Source: Clavulina sp. PMI_390 (taxonomy: Eukaryota > Basidiomycota > Agaricomycetes > Cantharellales > Hydnaceae). From it: a stretch of DNA of 33,397 nucleotides. The notes beneath the pieces are model-generated. The model ran no database searches, was not told the DNA's origin, and worked only from the letters and a program-made list of their open reading frames with translations. A program made the translations under genes and the position numbers. This document shows positions 1-11,495 of this stretch, piece after piece; within the stretch, counting starts at the first letter, position 1; every line of letters starts with the position of its first letter. The stretch spans positions 3,861 to 37,257 of the forward strand of contig WIDE01000197.1 of the NCBI GenBank assembly GCA_015039315.1. The letters are read 5' to 3'.

Positions 1-644
1 AGGCAGCCGTGGTAGTTCGATGGCAAGCTTGGCGCCTCATCCTATGCGTGAGATATCTGGTATAGGGTATCGATATCAGAGAACGATAGCCATGCATTTG
101 AACGCGGCAATCACTGGGCTCACCTTCAAGTATCCCGGGGGCGGCAAATGCGGCCCAAACTGCTACGAATGGCTACAGCATGATAGAAAGCTACCTTGGC
201 ATCAGAATATCGGTTAATTAGCATCTGACGAACGCAGGATGGTGGGAGGAGGATGGCGAGATCCAAGTGCGGAATGTGACAGTAACAGGCGGACCAGTAT
301 AGCGGGCACGACCACCATGAGCGAGCCAATCAGGTTCCGGTCGTTCTTCCCGCTCTTATATTGTCTAACACAGCTCCTGGACCAGCGGAAAACTTTTTCC
401 TTTCTACCTCTCAGCGTCTCCCACTACCTATATCGAGGTTGGGAGTACTCCTAGCGAGACCTCGATCCCCCTCCGTATCAGAATAGCTTGCCGGTATCCC
501 TAGCAAAAGCCGACAACGCTGCCGAGCTTCAGGAGGATGACAATCAAAAGATGTCCGTATTCAATGATTGCAGTATATAAGGTGCTGACTTTGACTCTTT
601 CTTCGGCAATTTCTCTCGTCAACTTCCACTACCAATCTATCACT
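1..644. other. Upstream flank of the hAT transposase; no gene seen
   Basis: No coding region is supported here; the short open frames on both strands resemble nothing and lack splice-consistent continuation. The stretch should hold the 5' part of the hAT element, but the dense GAACC-type repeats found 3' of the gene are absent. The left terminus may therefore lie outside the window or be diverged. The bases just before 645 are pyrimidine-rich, as is common before fungal start codons. Confidence 0.4.
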
Positions 645-3600
645 ATGGCCGAAAACCCTCCTGCTTCGCCCACCGCCCCAGCTCTCAATCCTGATGGTAC
701 TTTCAAGGATGCTTCTGAGATGGAGTGGTTCAACTCGCCCTCTGACCCTCATCCTATCAACCTATTGGCTATACCTGTAAGGCTACTTTCCTTTGTTTCC
801 AGTCTTAAGTTTATCTGACGCAGTCACAGGCCACGCAGGGCCCTATCCCAGCGCCTGACTTTGGCGGCAACAATACTCGCCCGAAGCGAGCTCGTCGCCT
901 CACTGAGAAGGCCCTTGCCGCAGCTGCAACCGAGGCCAGTTCGACTGAGTCAGACACTGAGGCTGTTTCTATCCATAAAGGCTCTCAGTACGTCATCCAT
1001 CTTTTGGAAATAATTTTTGATGGCTCATTTCTTGTCGATTGCTTCAATTGGTGTAGCGCCCAGCAGTCAAGCGGGGTGGCAGGCGTGCTGCCCAACCCCC
1101 TCGCCCACACGCCCGTATGAGCTCCACTGCCTCTGGACGTCTGCGCAACAAGCTAGTTCGATCCCAACGCAATAGTATCACCTCTCGCATGGAGCGTTCG
1201 ATCCCTGATCTTGCCGTCGTTGCAGGTCAGAAACGCCCCCACGACTTCGACTCTGACAGCGATCACGATCTGGCAGGTGGTGGCCTAGTCTCCGAAATCA
1301 ACAGTACTGAGGCTACCGACGATAACGAGGACAATGAGAGTGAGGCTGACGAGGACATGGAGGATGACGAGGATGAAATCGACGGCGATCATCTTTCGGA
1401 CCAGGAGAATATCGTTCGAGCATATAAGAGGACCAAGCTGATGGCGGAGGAGGATCGCAGTGTGAGCCGCCAACTTCTTCAAGCTATGAATTCTCTCATA
1501 TGTTATTTCCAGTACTCTAAACACGTCAGAAAGATGAGGAAGTCCGATAGAACCAAAGATGTTCGGCTACTCTTTCATGAGCACATTCGGTCTCATCCCG
1601 ATACGAGTCGCCCGCAGAAAGGCCATATTTGTGATGGCTGTCGGTAAGCACTCACCATTTCTTCTTGTTTTGCTACCGCCTGAAGCTAACTATCGACTTT
1701 TTTTAGCCTCCGTGGTCAGCCTGCCTTCATGACAGGCAATATTACGACTCAACGAATGCATATCAAACGGTGTGTGCTTGCGTTGACTGTGCTTTCCTTC
1801 CATTCATCCTCATGCGCTTTGACAGTCACCACTGGAAACTTTACGAGGAGCGGTGCAATCAAGCTAACGTGCCAGTTAATCCACGCTGTGTTCCGGACGA
1901 TCTACGCGAGCCAAAGTATGTGGCATCCTTTTACAAGCCGTCTCGACATTGCCTCAGTCTTGCTTCATAGCTCATCACAGGTGACCCTCGACGCTTTTGG
2001 CCATGTGGCTCGGCGGTGGACAAGGGAAGGATTGAAGGAGCGGGTACTTCGCGTGTGCGTTGAGGATGACAATGTATACGTCCTCTTTTCTTTTCTTTGC
2101 TTTTGATTCTCACCAAAATCTCGTAATCACTATAGGCCTTCCTCTTCGTCGAGAAGCCTGCTTTCCGAGAATTACTGCTCTATATGCGGCCCACAACTCG
2201 CGAGAGTGATATCCCTCACCACCAGACCCTCCGTAATGAAGTTCTCGAGAAGGCTGAGGAGTATGTGGAGAAACTGACTACGCTATTCAAGGTATGTAGT
2301 TTTCCGTCGTTCGAATCATTCTATCCAATGAACTGTTCAACAGGACACGCCTGGCAAGGTGTCCTTCACGTTTGACTCATGGACAAGTCGCGCAAGAGAC
2401 CCTTATATGGCTGTCACAGCTCACCATATCCATTCCAGTCCCGACAAACCATCTGCATGGGAGCTGAAAACTCACCTGATCGGATTTGTGCCAATTGTTG
2501 GTAATCATTCTGGTATCAATCAGGCTCGGCACTTGCTCAGATGCATTGATCGCTTTGATCTTCGTACTAAAGTGAGTGTATCTCTTTACTATCCATTCGC
2601 CTTCGCCTGTTGATTTCAAATTTAGATGGGGTGGTTCACAAGCGACAATGCATCCAACAACGACACCACTATGAGCGCATTAGCTAATCCGTCGACGCTT
2701 GCCCAGGATGATCCGGACGAGAGGCAGTATGACCTCATTCCTGATGGTGAATATCCAGGCCCTGAGCGCCGCGTCCGGTAGGTATTTGTTACTGTACCTC
2801 TCTACTGCTACTCTCTAATCGTTTCCTTTGAAGCTGTGGCTCCCACATCATCCACCTCGCCGCCAAGCATTTCATTAGTGCTATTCATCCTGATGTTGAC
2901 AGTGGAGATGATGATGATGATGGCAATCTCAACAGCGTTGTCAAGAAAGTCATTGGGATTGTAAATCAGGTACCGTTATTCGACCTTCCTTATGTCGCAC
3001 CTAAACCCTTTTTCCTGTCTAGATTCGTGCTAGTCCTCAGGCAACCGCGTATTTCAATACTTGTTGTGAGCGCTCTGACACCTGTCAACTTAGCCTGATT
3101 CAGTGGGTTGCCACTCGGTGGTCTAGCATGTACAACATGATAGATCGCGCGCTTCTACTGCGGAACGTAGGTGATGTGTTGATAGTCTGATGAAACTACC
3201 ACTAACCAATGGAATCGCCTGTAGGCCATTGACCTCTTCACTGCCATGGCTGATCGGACACCGAAGGTACCAAAGCTTCGGAAGCGATCTTATAGTGACT
3301 ATTCCATCAGTGATGATGAATGGGCCCGCCTTGAGCTGATCCGAGATGTTCTCCAGGTATGCTCCACCTCTTAACTTGCTGTCGGACTGGAGCTAATGTC
3401 CCCGATTTTCCGACAGGAACCCCACAGCGCGCAGCATGCTTTTTCCACGGAGCAGAACCATTCGGTTTTCCGTACTTACCCTGTCCTGGAGTTCATGACT
3501 CGTCACTGGACCAATATGGCTCAACTTCCCCAATATGCGCCCCTTCGTGAGGCTATTCATGCAGGACTGGCCCTGCTGAACAAGTATCATGCCCTTGCGG

Positions 3601-4446
3601 AGAAGCTTGATGCTAATTTGATATGTTTGAGTACGTGGAATCCAGCAAGTGTCGTGCACCTTTCCTCGAAGATTGCTCTAATTACTTCCGTTAGTTCTTG
3701 ATCCCAGTATCAAGTTCCGCTACATTGCCCGAAACTGGACCCATCAGCAGCAGGTGCTTGCTCTGGAAACTATCCGATCTGTTGTACGATTCAGATTATC
3801 TGTTTTGCTTCTAACTATTGATCTTTCTGTTATGCGCTCTAGTTTGATGGTTATTTTACCATGCCAGAGAGATCGTCTGTTGAGATTCCTCTCACGGTTG
3901 TGACTCAAGGTATGTGAGCTCAAATATTCATCGATGCCAATTCTCAGATTTTCGTGTAGCATCCCCCAAGAAGCATCGTGGGTATGCATCAGCCTGGATC
4001 CGTGACGCTACACGGGACACCGAGCCATCTCGAGCTCCAACCCCTTCGGAGGTCGCCACAACTGAGTTCAAGGCTTACATTGAGTCAGAACCAGAGATCT
4101 CTGACCTCGATACTGTTGGCTGGTGGGGTGTAAGTTCACGCTGTATGCTCCTCATTTCACAGGCTGACTAACTGCATATCAGCTCCAATCTACTAGGTAC
4201 CGAACTTGGGCTAAGATTGCTCGAGACTATCTTGCTATTCAAGGTTCTGCTGTACCATGTGAGCGAGCCTTTTCTAGCAGTGGTTTGACGGGTACAGACC
4301 GTCGTAACCGACTGACTCCGCAAGTCTTTGAGGCACTTCAGCTTCTCAAGTATGGTTATCGGTCGGATGTGTTGACGGTAGGAGAGGATGTTGAGGACAA
4401 TTTCAGTGCTTTGTTTGAGGATTGGGTCTCTAAGGATGGCATGTAA
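645..4446 (+). CDS. hAT-superfamily (Ac-like) transposase, 17 exons, apparently intact
   Basis: This is a DNA transposase of the hAT superfamily, a cut-and-paste nuclease acting in the nucleus. Splicing exons 645-776, 830-991, 1057-1643, 1707-1769, 1826-1915, 1971-2073, 2136-2291, 2344-2571, 2626-2777, 2834-2969, 3023-3166, 3225-3356, 3417-3630, 3695-3783, 3843-3909, 3960-4129 and 4183-4446 gives 2889 nt, or 962 residues plus stop. The order is: a basic N-terminus; an acidic Asp/Glu stretch (about 1300-1400); a BED-like zinc finger with CDGC followed by HIKRHH; the RNase H-like core starting FTFDSWTSRARDPYMA, with GWFTSDNASNN for the second Asp region; and a C-terminal hATC dimerisation domain with PCERAFSSSG and RNRLTP near 4256-4330. 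The exon 2 donor (GTCATC) is the weakest junction. No nonsense codon or frameshift is needed, so the element may be recent. Confidence 0.93.
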
Positions 4447-4494
4447 TTACTATTCGTCGATCGATATATATATAGCTTTATTGGCAATTGGCAA

Positions 4495-4645
4495 TTGTGA
4501 ACCGGTTCAAACCTCGAACCGAACCAAACCGAACCTGAACCTACTTGAGGAAGCTCGGAACCGAACCGAACCGAACCACGTTTGAGGTTCAGGTTCAGGT
4601 TCGCAAAAATAGTAGCAAGAACCGGACCGAACCGAACCTTAGCAT
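4495..4645. repeat. Subterminal GAACC/CGAACC repeat block with internal inverted repeat (3' end of hAT element)
   Basis: Just after the transposase stop, the hexamer-like units GAACCG, CGAACC and GAACCT recur many times in about 140 bp. An inverted repeat pairs about 4528-4543 with about 4585-4604, which contains AGGTTCAGGTTCAGG. Clustered short subterminal repeats are typical of hAT elements, where transposase binds. I could not find a matching left end or a convincing 8-bp target duplication inside the window, so the right terminus is only placed at or soon after about 4645. Confidence 0.6.
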
Positions 4646-4754
4646 CACTACTTCCGAGCCCACAACCCAATCTATAGGCGGTTCTCGCCTCTCGGCTGCG
4701 CTTCTTCCAGACATACTGAACCAATTCGCTCATGACTGGTCTGTCTAGATTTGG

Positions 4755-5209
4755 GCACTCTCGTGAAGTATCCTGATATGCGACTACTCAACATGGACAC
4801 CCCTATGGCGTTCTCGTGACTCGAGAATACCCGTAATACCAACCATTCCAATGGTCGGATCGGGTACGTTTAGATTATTTCTGAGGACGCCTTTGATGAA
4901 CTTTAAGTAATCATAGGAGACGACGGGCGCCTGCTTCGTGGATTCTCTCGGCTGATCAAAGTCGTGCTTCTCGCAATGCCTGACTTGAACTCATACCACC
5001 TCCAGATCGGCGAATACAAAATTCCGGCGTTTCATCGGCATTTCTTCACCTGCGAAAACAAGTTTGCTCCATTTCTTCCAATGGATGCTCCTTTTAAGCT
5101 CCAATGGTTCTCGTGCAATGGTCTCGCCGTAAACTCGCTTCTCGTCCGCTTTCTCCGCAGGCCTGCGGCCTACTGTGACTCCAAGATTGGAAGCATTGGC
5201 GGGTCCTGA
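4755..5209 (+). pseudogene. Decayed coding remnant, unrecognised (first segmental copy)
   Basis: This stretch is similar to 9330-9720, and both look like one old coding region with a short intron (GGTACG donors at about 4862 and 9428, in-frame GDDxRLL after the acceptor). The matched reading starts around LEN/LES...GRI and continues GDDGRLLRGF here. Here the frame then stays open as a hydrophobic and aromatic-rich stretch to 5209, but an in-frame TGA lies before LEN. The second copy has several stops. I do not recognise the family. It sits immediately 5' (on the plus strand) of the duplicated membrane-protein segment and was duplicated with it. Confidence 0.4.
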
Positions 5210-5650
5210 GCCCCTCTTACGGCGGCTCATGCTTGGGCGCCTTGTGCAAGCTCTCGAGTGTCCAGCCATGTAGATTCAGTCGAGCTGTGTGGCCTCATTA
5301 CATCACTTGCGAATTCAACTGCACCCACCACCCACCTGATTCTCCCAGGCCTCACGGATGTTAGACTAGTGGATGCGTTACCAGCGGTAGCCACTTCACT
5401 CCCATCGATTATATCTCTCGCGATGTCATAATATTATCCATTTGATGGAATACGTATCGATTCCCAAGCAAGGAGCCCAATCGATATACGTTGTGGAAAA
5501 AGTCTCCCATCAGTGGCAACTAGTCACCAGATTGGTTGCCTATGGACGTGAATCATAGTCAATGGGCGTATTTGAGGTCATGCGAGTGGCCTGATAGAGT
5601 TGGATACTAAGGAACGGCAGCGGAGATCAACGACACTTCTACCTCCTGTC
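5210..5650. other. Intergenic, no feature seen
   Basis: No frame here has coding character. It has no counterpart in the second segmental copy, so it belongs to the sequence inserted into or retained only in the first copy, together with the foldback element that follows. Confidence 0.4.
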
Positions 5651-6645
5651 GTTATTACCATATGGCACATATAGCGTCTCATAAGTACATTTTGAATATA
5701 TTGTGCATTTCACAACATATATAGTGTGTTTCATGACATGTATGTTACAGTTTCCGTCACGTATAATTATTATTTCTTGTACATATATATCGGACAGGCC
5801 AAGGATAAGTGCCCACAACGGTTCCGCTAGCGTGTACACCGCCAGAATGGGCCTGCTCGCTGCCCATTCATTTGGAGCAGGGTCCGCTATATTGGACCGA
5901 TTGGTTCTCACGGCTGTCATTGCTGTGGTTCAAGGCGCAAATCACCGCCGCTTGTGTCCTGAGTGATTGGGTACTGTGGCTATTGTCCCACCCTTGGCCC
6001 GTGGATATCTTCCTTCTTTGTCCGCACCCAAGGAGTCCTCAATTCGTCACAATGACAAAATATGATATTTCCATCTATGGATGTAGTGTACAAATGTGTA
6101 TCATAAGAACAATGGGTTTAGGCATAGCTGCTAAGGAATCCTGAAGCGCTCCTGCCAGAACAAGGTCTTCCTATAAATTGGGCTGGGCTGAGATGACATG
6201 GGAGTGGGAAAACAGTGGACAGCGTCGGAAATGATGCAGAATCTGCCAAAAACTCATAGGTTTGGGTGGCTGCAGCTGTAAGTTTGAGCAGAAGGCCGCA
6301 GAGACCCACTGATTGACAAGGACAACTACGGTACTCGTGAACGTGATTTAGGACGCAAGCGGCAGTGATTTGCGCCTTGAACCACAGCGACGACGCCGTG
6401 AGAACCAATCGGTCCAATATAGCGGACCCTGCTCCAAATGAATGGGCAGCGAGCAGGCCCATTCTGGCGGTGTACACGCTAGCGGAACCGTCATGGAGGC
6501 ACTTTTCCTTGGCCCGTCCGATATATATGTGCAAGAAAATATAACTATATGTGACGGAAAATGCAATATATATATTGTGAAGCGTACAATATATATGAAG
6601 TGATTCAAGTTTACTTATGAGACACTATGTTTGCCATATTACCAC
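5651..6645. mobile_element. Foldback (long-terminal-inverted-repeat) element, about 1 kb
   Basis: Left arm about 5651-5966 and right arm about 6345-6645 are inverted copies of each other around a unique centre of about 380 bp. The outer arm parts (from CATATGGCA / TGCCATATT inward) are diverged by substitutions and small indels. An inner core of about 125-150 bp (about 5817-5965 and 6350-6493) is almost identical, with a 1-nt length difference near 5916/6400. No transposase is encoded, so it would be non-autonomous. The segment 5175-6740 that contains it is missing from the second segmental copy, which fits insertion after the duplication. I could not define a clear target-site duplication. 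Confidence 0.7.
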
Positions 6646-6740
6646 TCCAGTTCGCCTATAATCTTAGACACCCCTACTATAATTCGAACAACGTTGGATG
6701 ATGCGATCTGGACTGGCCGTTTGTTAAGATTTGTCGTTCT

Positions 6741-8480
6741 GCTATCCCGTAAAGCTATTTATAGATAGTACAGAGTACTGTCAACAAGAAGGTATAATAT
6801 TAGACGAGAGAAATTGTGTCCTAGCGTCGAGATATTCAAGTCCAGAAATTCTCTGTTTCTGGGAATTACAAATGGGCAGGATGGTAGCTACCCAGCACTG
6901 GTGCTCCCAAAGAAGGCACCCACTGCTGGTTTCTTGCGTCCCTCATTACGGGGATGGCTTCGTATGGCTCAGAATACCCTGAATACCCATTCTGTACTGG
7001 TGGGGGAGATCCGGGCACCTGCGGCATGGTGCTGGGAGTTCGTTGGGGGTATAGCGAGCTGGTTGCCTCGCTGACTGGGACATGAGTATCTGCGTAGAAC
7101 GAGCTAGGCGGGCGGTATAGAGCACCTGTTGGCCCATAGAGTGGAGAATTCTGGGCACGGCGCTGTCTTCGTCGCCTGAGCAGCACGATAGTGATGATTA
7201 CCGCAGCGATGATGACGCAGGCTCCTCCAGCTACCCCTCCCGCGATCGCACTCACGTGAGATGAGTGGACGGTAGCATGAGCCAGGGCAGTAGTACTTGC
7301 AGTGTTGGGGGGGACAATTGTACCAGATGGAGAGGTAGTTGACAGGGAGCCATTAGAAGAGAGTGTTGTGGTGGATCCTGCCGTGGGCGCCGAAGTGGTA
7401 GAGCTCGAGGTCGTGGTTCCAGTAGCCAAGGCTTCAGTCGCCGAGGTCTTGGCGGTCGAGGAGGTGGAGGTAATCCGTAGCGAGGATGATGAAGATCTGT
7501 GGGACCTAGGTAGAAAGTTCAGCAATCATTGTCAGCCGTAATTACGGGCATTGCCTAATCGTGACAGTTACTTACGAAGTACTAGTAGCGGGAGATGAGG
7601 AAGCGGGAGTGATTCTAGAAAAAGATAACAAAGTATCAGCGCACTCAGTCCGCTCGAGCTGCCATGGCTGGCTCGTAGATGCGAGTTCCGCTTACTCAAG
7701 AAAGTCCAGAGCTACCCAAAGCCCGCTAGCATCATTTTGTGTGATGACCAAGTCATGAGAGCTGGAGCCATCGAGACCATCAATCGTGCAAAGGAGTGCT
7801 CGGAAAGTCCATACATCGCTATCCGCATAGCATGTGCAATCTTGTGTATGACTTTCGTCGACGGTAAAGGTAAACTTTGCACCGTCGTTGTGGGTCACAC
7901 CATACACGCTAACCGCGGTGCCTATCGAGTCATATCATCTGTATAAGAGGGGATTTAAACTCTATCACGATGCTATTAGTTCTCACCAGTAAACGTATAA
8001 GCAGCTGTTCCCTGAGGAGAATCTGTCACGTGTTCAGTGCCACCATAATTGTCTCCATTCGTAATCTCCGACCAGGTGAAGTCGTATGTAAGCTGGGTAT
8101 CTTGCACGATCTGCTGGGCAGATATGAGAGATTGTGATAGCGCGACCAACTCGAGAAGAATTGACCGAAATCGGCCGCGAGTGACTACAGTTCGCATTGT
8201 TAAGGAGTGAGTGGAAAGAGCGAGGGAATGCGGTTCAGATAAGACGCTGCTTGTTGTAACAGAGGAAGTAAAGAGGGACGTTCTATCGCCCACTGTTGCA
8301 CGTGGGGTAAAGGCAGACAAAAAAGCCCGACGCGGGCTAGCGATGGGCAATACTGCACGCCAGACGATGTGGGGTTCTTCCACCCAGCCTGAGTGGTGGT
8401 AGAGAGTCGGAAATCGTTGCTGAGAGGCATTTACCCACTAAAAAAGATTAGAATTCTGAAATCAACACCCTGGACCCGCT
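6741..8480. repeat. Segmental duplication, copy A (matches 9768-11495)
   Basis: The two segments align through the 3' flank (shared GATAGTACAGAGTA and TGTCAACAAGAAGG at 6764-6791 and 9779-9806), the whole membrane-protein gene, its introns, and about 280 bp upstream of its start (shared AAAAAGAT...GAATTCTGA near 8443 and 11458). Similarity fades past about 8480 and 11495. With the coding remnants at 4755-5209 and 9330-9720 included, the ancestral unit was roughly 2.1 kb, in direct orientation. Confidence 0.8.
6866..8197 (-). CDS. Single-pass membrane protein of the CxC-x13-C family, copy 1 (371 aa)
   Basis: Predicted type I surface protein of unknown function. Exons on the minus strand are 8197-7987, 7921-7696, 7614-7576 and 7505-6866, with intron phases 1, 2 and 2. 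Residues 1-28 form a signal peptide (basic start, then ILLELVALSQSLISAQ). The ectodomain (about 29-145) has the family motif IVQDT, a TAAYTFTG edge before intron 1, and CTC...C as its only cysteines. A Ser/Thr-rich stalk spans about 147-243, then a membrane helix starting AIAGGVAGG at about 244-268 with RRRRQRRA after it. The tail of about 100 residues has SPLYGPTGALYRP and GYSGYSEPY. The start was chosen because it directly precedes the signal peptide; an in-frame upstream ATG (8383) would bury it. The nearest paralog is copy 2. Confidence 0.87.
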
Positions 8481-9240
8481 CCTAATGGAGAAGGCCCTCA
8501 GCGTGAACTGGATAGACCGGAGGATATCCACCCCGCGCTACCCTGGATCGGGAGTTACTCAGTCCGACTACCATACAGATATAATGAACAATTCAGTCAT
8601 GCGTCATAGCGACCTCGCTGATTGAATTGATTCTTGAAAGATTCCTAGCACCTAGCCGAATTAGGACTAGAGTCGCCAAAGCAGTAGCTGAAAACTGTTC
8701 GTATTGATTGTAAACCCTAATACCGGCGTCTGGATATCCCAGAAAGAGACTGAAGCAAGAACATCAAAAGCAAACCGCGCCGTCTTTGGGCCAAGGGCGT
8801 GGGAATAATGATTTATCACACGTTATCAGCGTCTCATGAGCGACCATTGGGCGAAAACCAGGATTTACATGAGACTGATTTTTTTTATCAGCTCACGAAA
8901 ATCTTCCGAGACATTATTATGATATTTTCTAATGTACTCCTACATAAAAACCACCCCACCCCGGGGGGGAGAAACAACACGAAATTGTGGTACCGGTCAA
9001 AAGCCTATTTTACCAGGGATTAAGACAATAGAGGGAAACCAAGACACCAAAACACACCCGCTTTGGCCTCTATATCGATATGGAAAAAACAATTGCGCCA
9101 TTTGGATGGCTATGCGGAGAGGAAACTTGCCAGAACTGAATGCCATTCTCAAATACCACCTCCAAAGACTAGCTATGCCTTACATCTTATCAGCGGATCA
9201 AAACATCTCTCCTATCGAAATCGAGGGCATTGTGTTCGAC
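8481..9240 (+). other. Region between the two segmental copies; weak ORF 8932-9258, unrecognised
   Basis: The only open frame of note is 8932-9258 (108 codons from ATG). It is unrecognised, and its second half (from about 9090: IWMAMRRGNLPELNAILK) looks more protein-like than its first, which crosses a C/G homopolymer. It could be a leftover exon of the same decayed gene whose remnant follows at 9330. Otherwise nothing is seen. Confidence 0.25.
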
Positions 9241-9329
9241 CCCTTGAATGATACGTAGGCAATGGAGTCTTCTGGGTGCTATACGTTACGTGAGGCGAGT
9301 TTCTAATCCCCTCTCCCCTTTCCTGCTTC

Positions 9330-9720
9330 ACTATCACATTTCCCTGACTTGCCGCTCCATGAGATACCCTGCAGAATCCTCGTCACTCGAGAGTACTTGG
9401 AAACCGAACCGTTTTGATGGCCGGATCAGGTACGTGTTACTTACTTCTAACTGAGGACAATTTAGGACCTTTCAATGCTCTTAGGAGACGACAGGCGTCT
9501 TCTTGGAGGATTTCTTGCCTGATAAGAGCCCTGGTTCTTGATATGCCCGACCTGAACCCATAGCACCTCCAGATCGGCGAAAACAGCATACCGGCTTTTC
9601 GACCGGATTTCTCTACTTGAAGAAAGTGAGTATTTCCCCTCGACTTTACGAATCACTGCTCCCTTCAAACCCCAAAGCTTTTTTTTTCAAGGCTCTCAGC
9701 GTAAATTCGCCCCGTGTCCG
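9330..9720 (+). pseudogene. Decayed coding remnant, unrecognised (second segmental copy)
   Basis: This is the counterpart of 4755-5209, joined by shared stretches such as CCTCCAGATCGGCGAA (near 5001 and 9567) and GGAGACGAC (near 4915 and 9484). The reading that is open in the first copy is interrupted here by several stops and small indels after GDDRRLLGG. A conserved GGTACG donor-like site near 9428 suggests the two former exons. No family assignment is possible by eye. Confidence 0.4.
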
Positions 9721-9767
9721 CTTTATTGGCAGTCAACCCAGCATCACCAGCCTTTATTTCCGACGAA

Positions 9768-11495
9768 AGCTATTTGCGGATAGTACAGAGTAGTGTCAAC
9801 AAGAAGGCATAATACTTAACGAGAGATAGGATGTCCCAATATCGAGATGTTCAAATCCAGAAGATTATCCGGTTCTGGAACTACAAGTGAGGAGGATGAT
9901 CGCTAGCCTGTGGTGGTACTGTTAGAGAAGGTCCCCATTGCTGGTTCCCCATGTCTCTCATTCCGGGACTGGCTTCGTATGGCTCAGAATACCCTGAGTA
10001 CCCGTTCTGCACCATCGGGGGTAGTCCGGGTACCTGTGGCATGGTACTGGGAGTTCGTAGAGGATATAGCGAACTAGTCGCGTCGCTAGGTGGGACGTGG
10101 GTATCCGCATAGAGGGAGCTAGGCGGACGGTATAGTGCACCCGTCGGCCCATAAAGTGGAGAATCGTGGGCGTGGCGCTGTCTTCGTCGTCTGAGGAGAA
10201 TGATAGCGATCACTGCGGCGATGATGACGCAGGCACCTCCGGCCACGCCTCCCGCGATCGCAGCGACGTGAGATGAGCGGACGGCTGCTTGAGCGAGAGC
10301 AGTCGTACTTGCGGTGCTGGGGGAGATTGTTGTGCTCGATGGGGAGGTGGTTGACAGGGACCCATTGGAAGAGAGCGTTGTGTTGGAGCCTGTGGTAGGC
10401 GCGGAAGTGGTAGAGCTTGAAGTTGTGGTTTGAGTAGCCGAAGTTCCACCCGCCGAGGTCTTAGTGGTTGAGGAGGTGGAGGTGGCCTGTGGCGAGGACG
10501 AAGATTGGTGGGAACTAAGTAGAATGTCCAGGGCAATTGTCAGTAGCAATTACCGGCATTGCCTAACTGTCATGTTTACTCACGAAGTACTAGTAGCGGG
10601 GGATGAGGAAGCGGGAGTGATTCTGGAAAATATAACAAAGTATCAGCGCGCTCGGTCCGCTAGAGTTACCATGGCTGGCTCGTAGATGCGAGTTCCGCTT
10701 ACTCAAGAAAGTCCAGAGCTACCCAAAGCCCGCTAGCATCATTTTGCGTGATGACCAAGTCATGAGAGCTGGAGCCATCGAGACCATCAATCGTGCAAAG
10801 GAGCGCCCGGAAAGTGTATACATCGCTATCGGTATAGCATGTACAATCTTGTGTGTGACTTTCGTCGACGGTAAAGGTAAACTTTGCACCGTCGTTATGC
10901 GTCACACCATACATGCTAACTGCGGTGCCTGTCGAGTCATATTATCTACCTGCGTCAGAGGGGATTCGAATTGTATCATGCTGGTATTAGGTCCTCACCA
11001 GTGAAGGTATAAGCAGCTGTTCCTTGACTAGAGTTTGTCGCACGTTCAGTGCCGCCATAATCGTCTCCATTGGCGATCTCCATCCAGGTGAAGTCGTACG
11101 TAAGTTCGCCATCTTGCACGAGCTGCTGGGCGTATACGAGAGATTGTGATAGCGTGACCAGCACGAGAAGAATAGATCGAAATCGACCGTGGATAAATCC
11201 AGTCCACATCGTTAGAGAGTGAGTGGAACGAGCGAGGGAATGCGGTTGAGAGAAGGCGCTGCTTATTGTGGTATAAGAGATAGAGAAGGATGTGTTGTTG
11301 CCCACTGGTACACGCGGTGTAAAGGTTGGCAAAAAAAAGCTCGACGCGCGCTAGCAAGATGGACACTACACGCCAGACGAAGTGAAAGTCTTGCTTAAAC
11401 CAGCCTTGGTGGTGGGAGAGAGTTGAAAACCGTTGCTGAGAGGCATTCGCCAACTAAAAAAAGATCCGAATTCTGACATCAGACACCATCTGGTT
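9768..11495. repeat. Segmental duplication, copy B (matches 6741-8480)
   Basis: This is the direct-orientation partner of 6741-8480. Exon lengths of the enclosed gene are nearly identical (211, 226, 39, 634 nt against 211, 226, 39, 640). The introns and upstream leader also align, so the whole locus was copied rather than a processed transcript. Confidence 0.8.
9881..11209 (-). CDS. Single-pass membrane protein of the CxC-x13-C family, copy 2 (369 aa)
   Basis: Exons 11209-10999, 10928-10703, 10622-10584 and 10514-9881 (minus strand), with phases 1, 2 and 2 and no interruption. The signal peptide contains ILLVLVTLSQSLVYAQ. The ectodomain to about residue 145 keeps CTC plus one later Cys. The stalk (about 147-242) is dominated by Thr and Ser, the likely site of O-mannosylation. 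The helix AIAGGVAGGACVIIAAV lies at about 243-266, followed by RRRRQRHA. The tail carries SPLYGPTGALYRP and GYSGYSEPY and ends in a Pro/His stretch. It is the tandem duplicate of copy 1, differing mainly in the stalk. Function is unknown; a wall- or surface-sensing role is inferred only from the architecture. Confidence 0.87.

Noticed and set aside
5809..6534. Open frames in both arms of the foldback element (reading VYTARMGLLAAHS and alternatives)
   Set aside because: The frames exist because the arms are copies; no known domain, and frames shift at the 1-nt arm difference.
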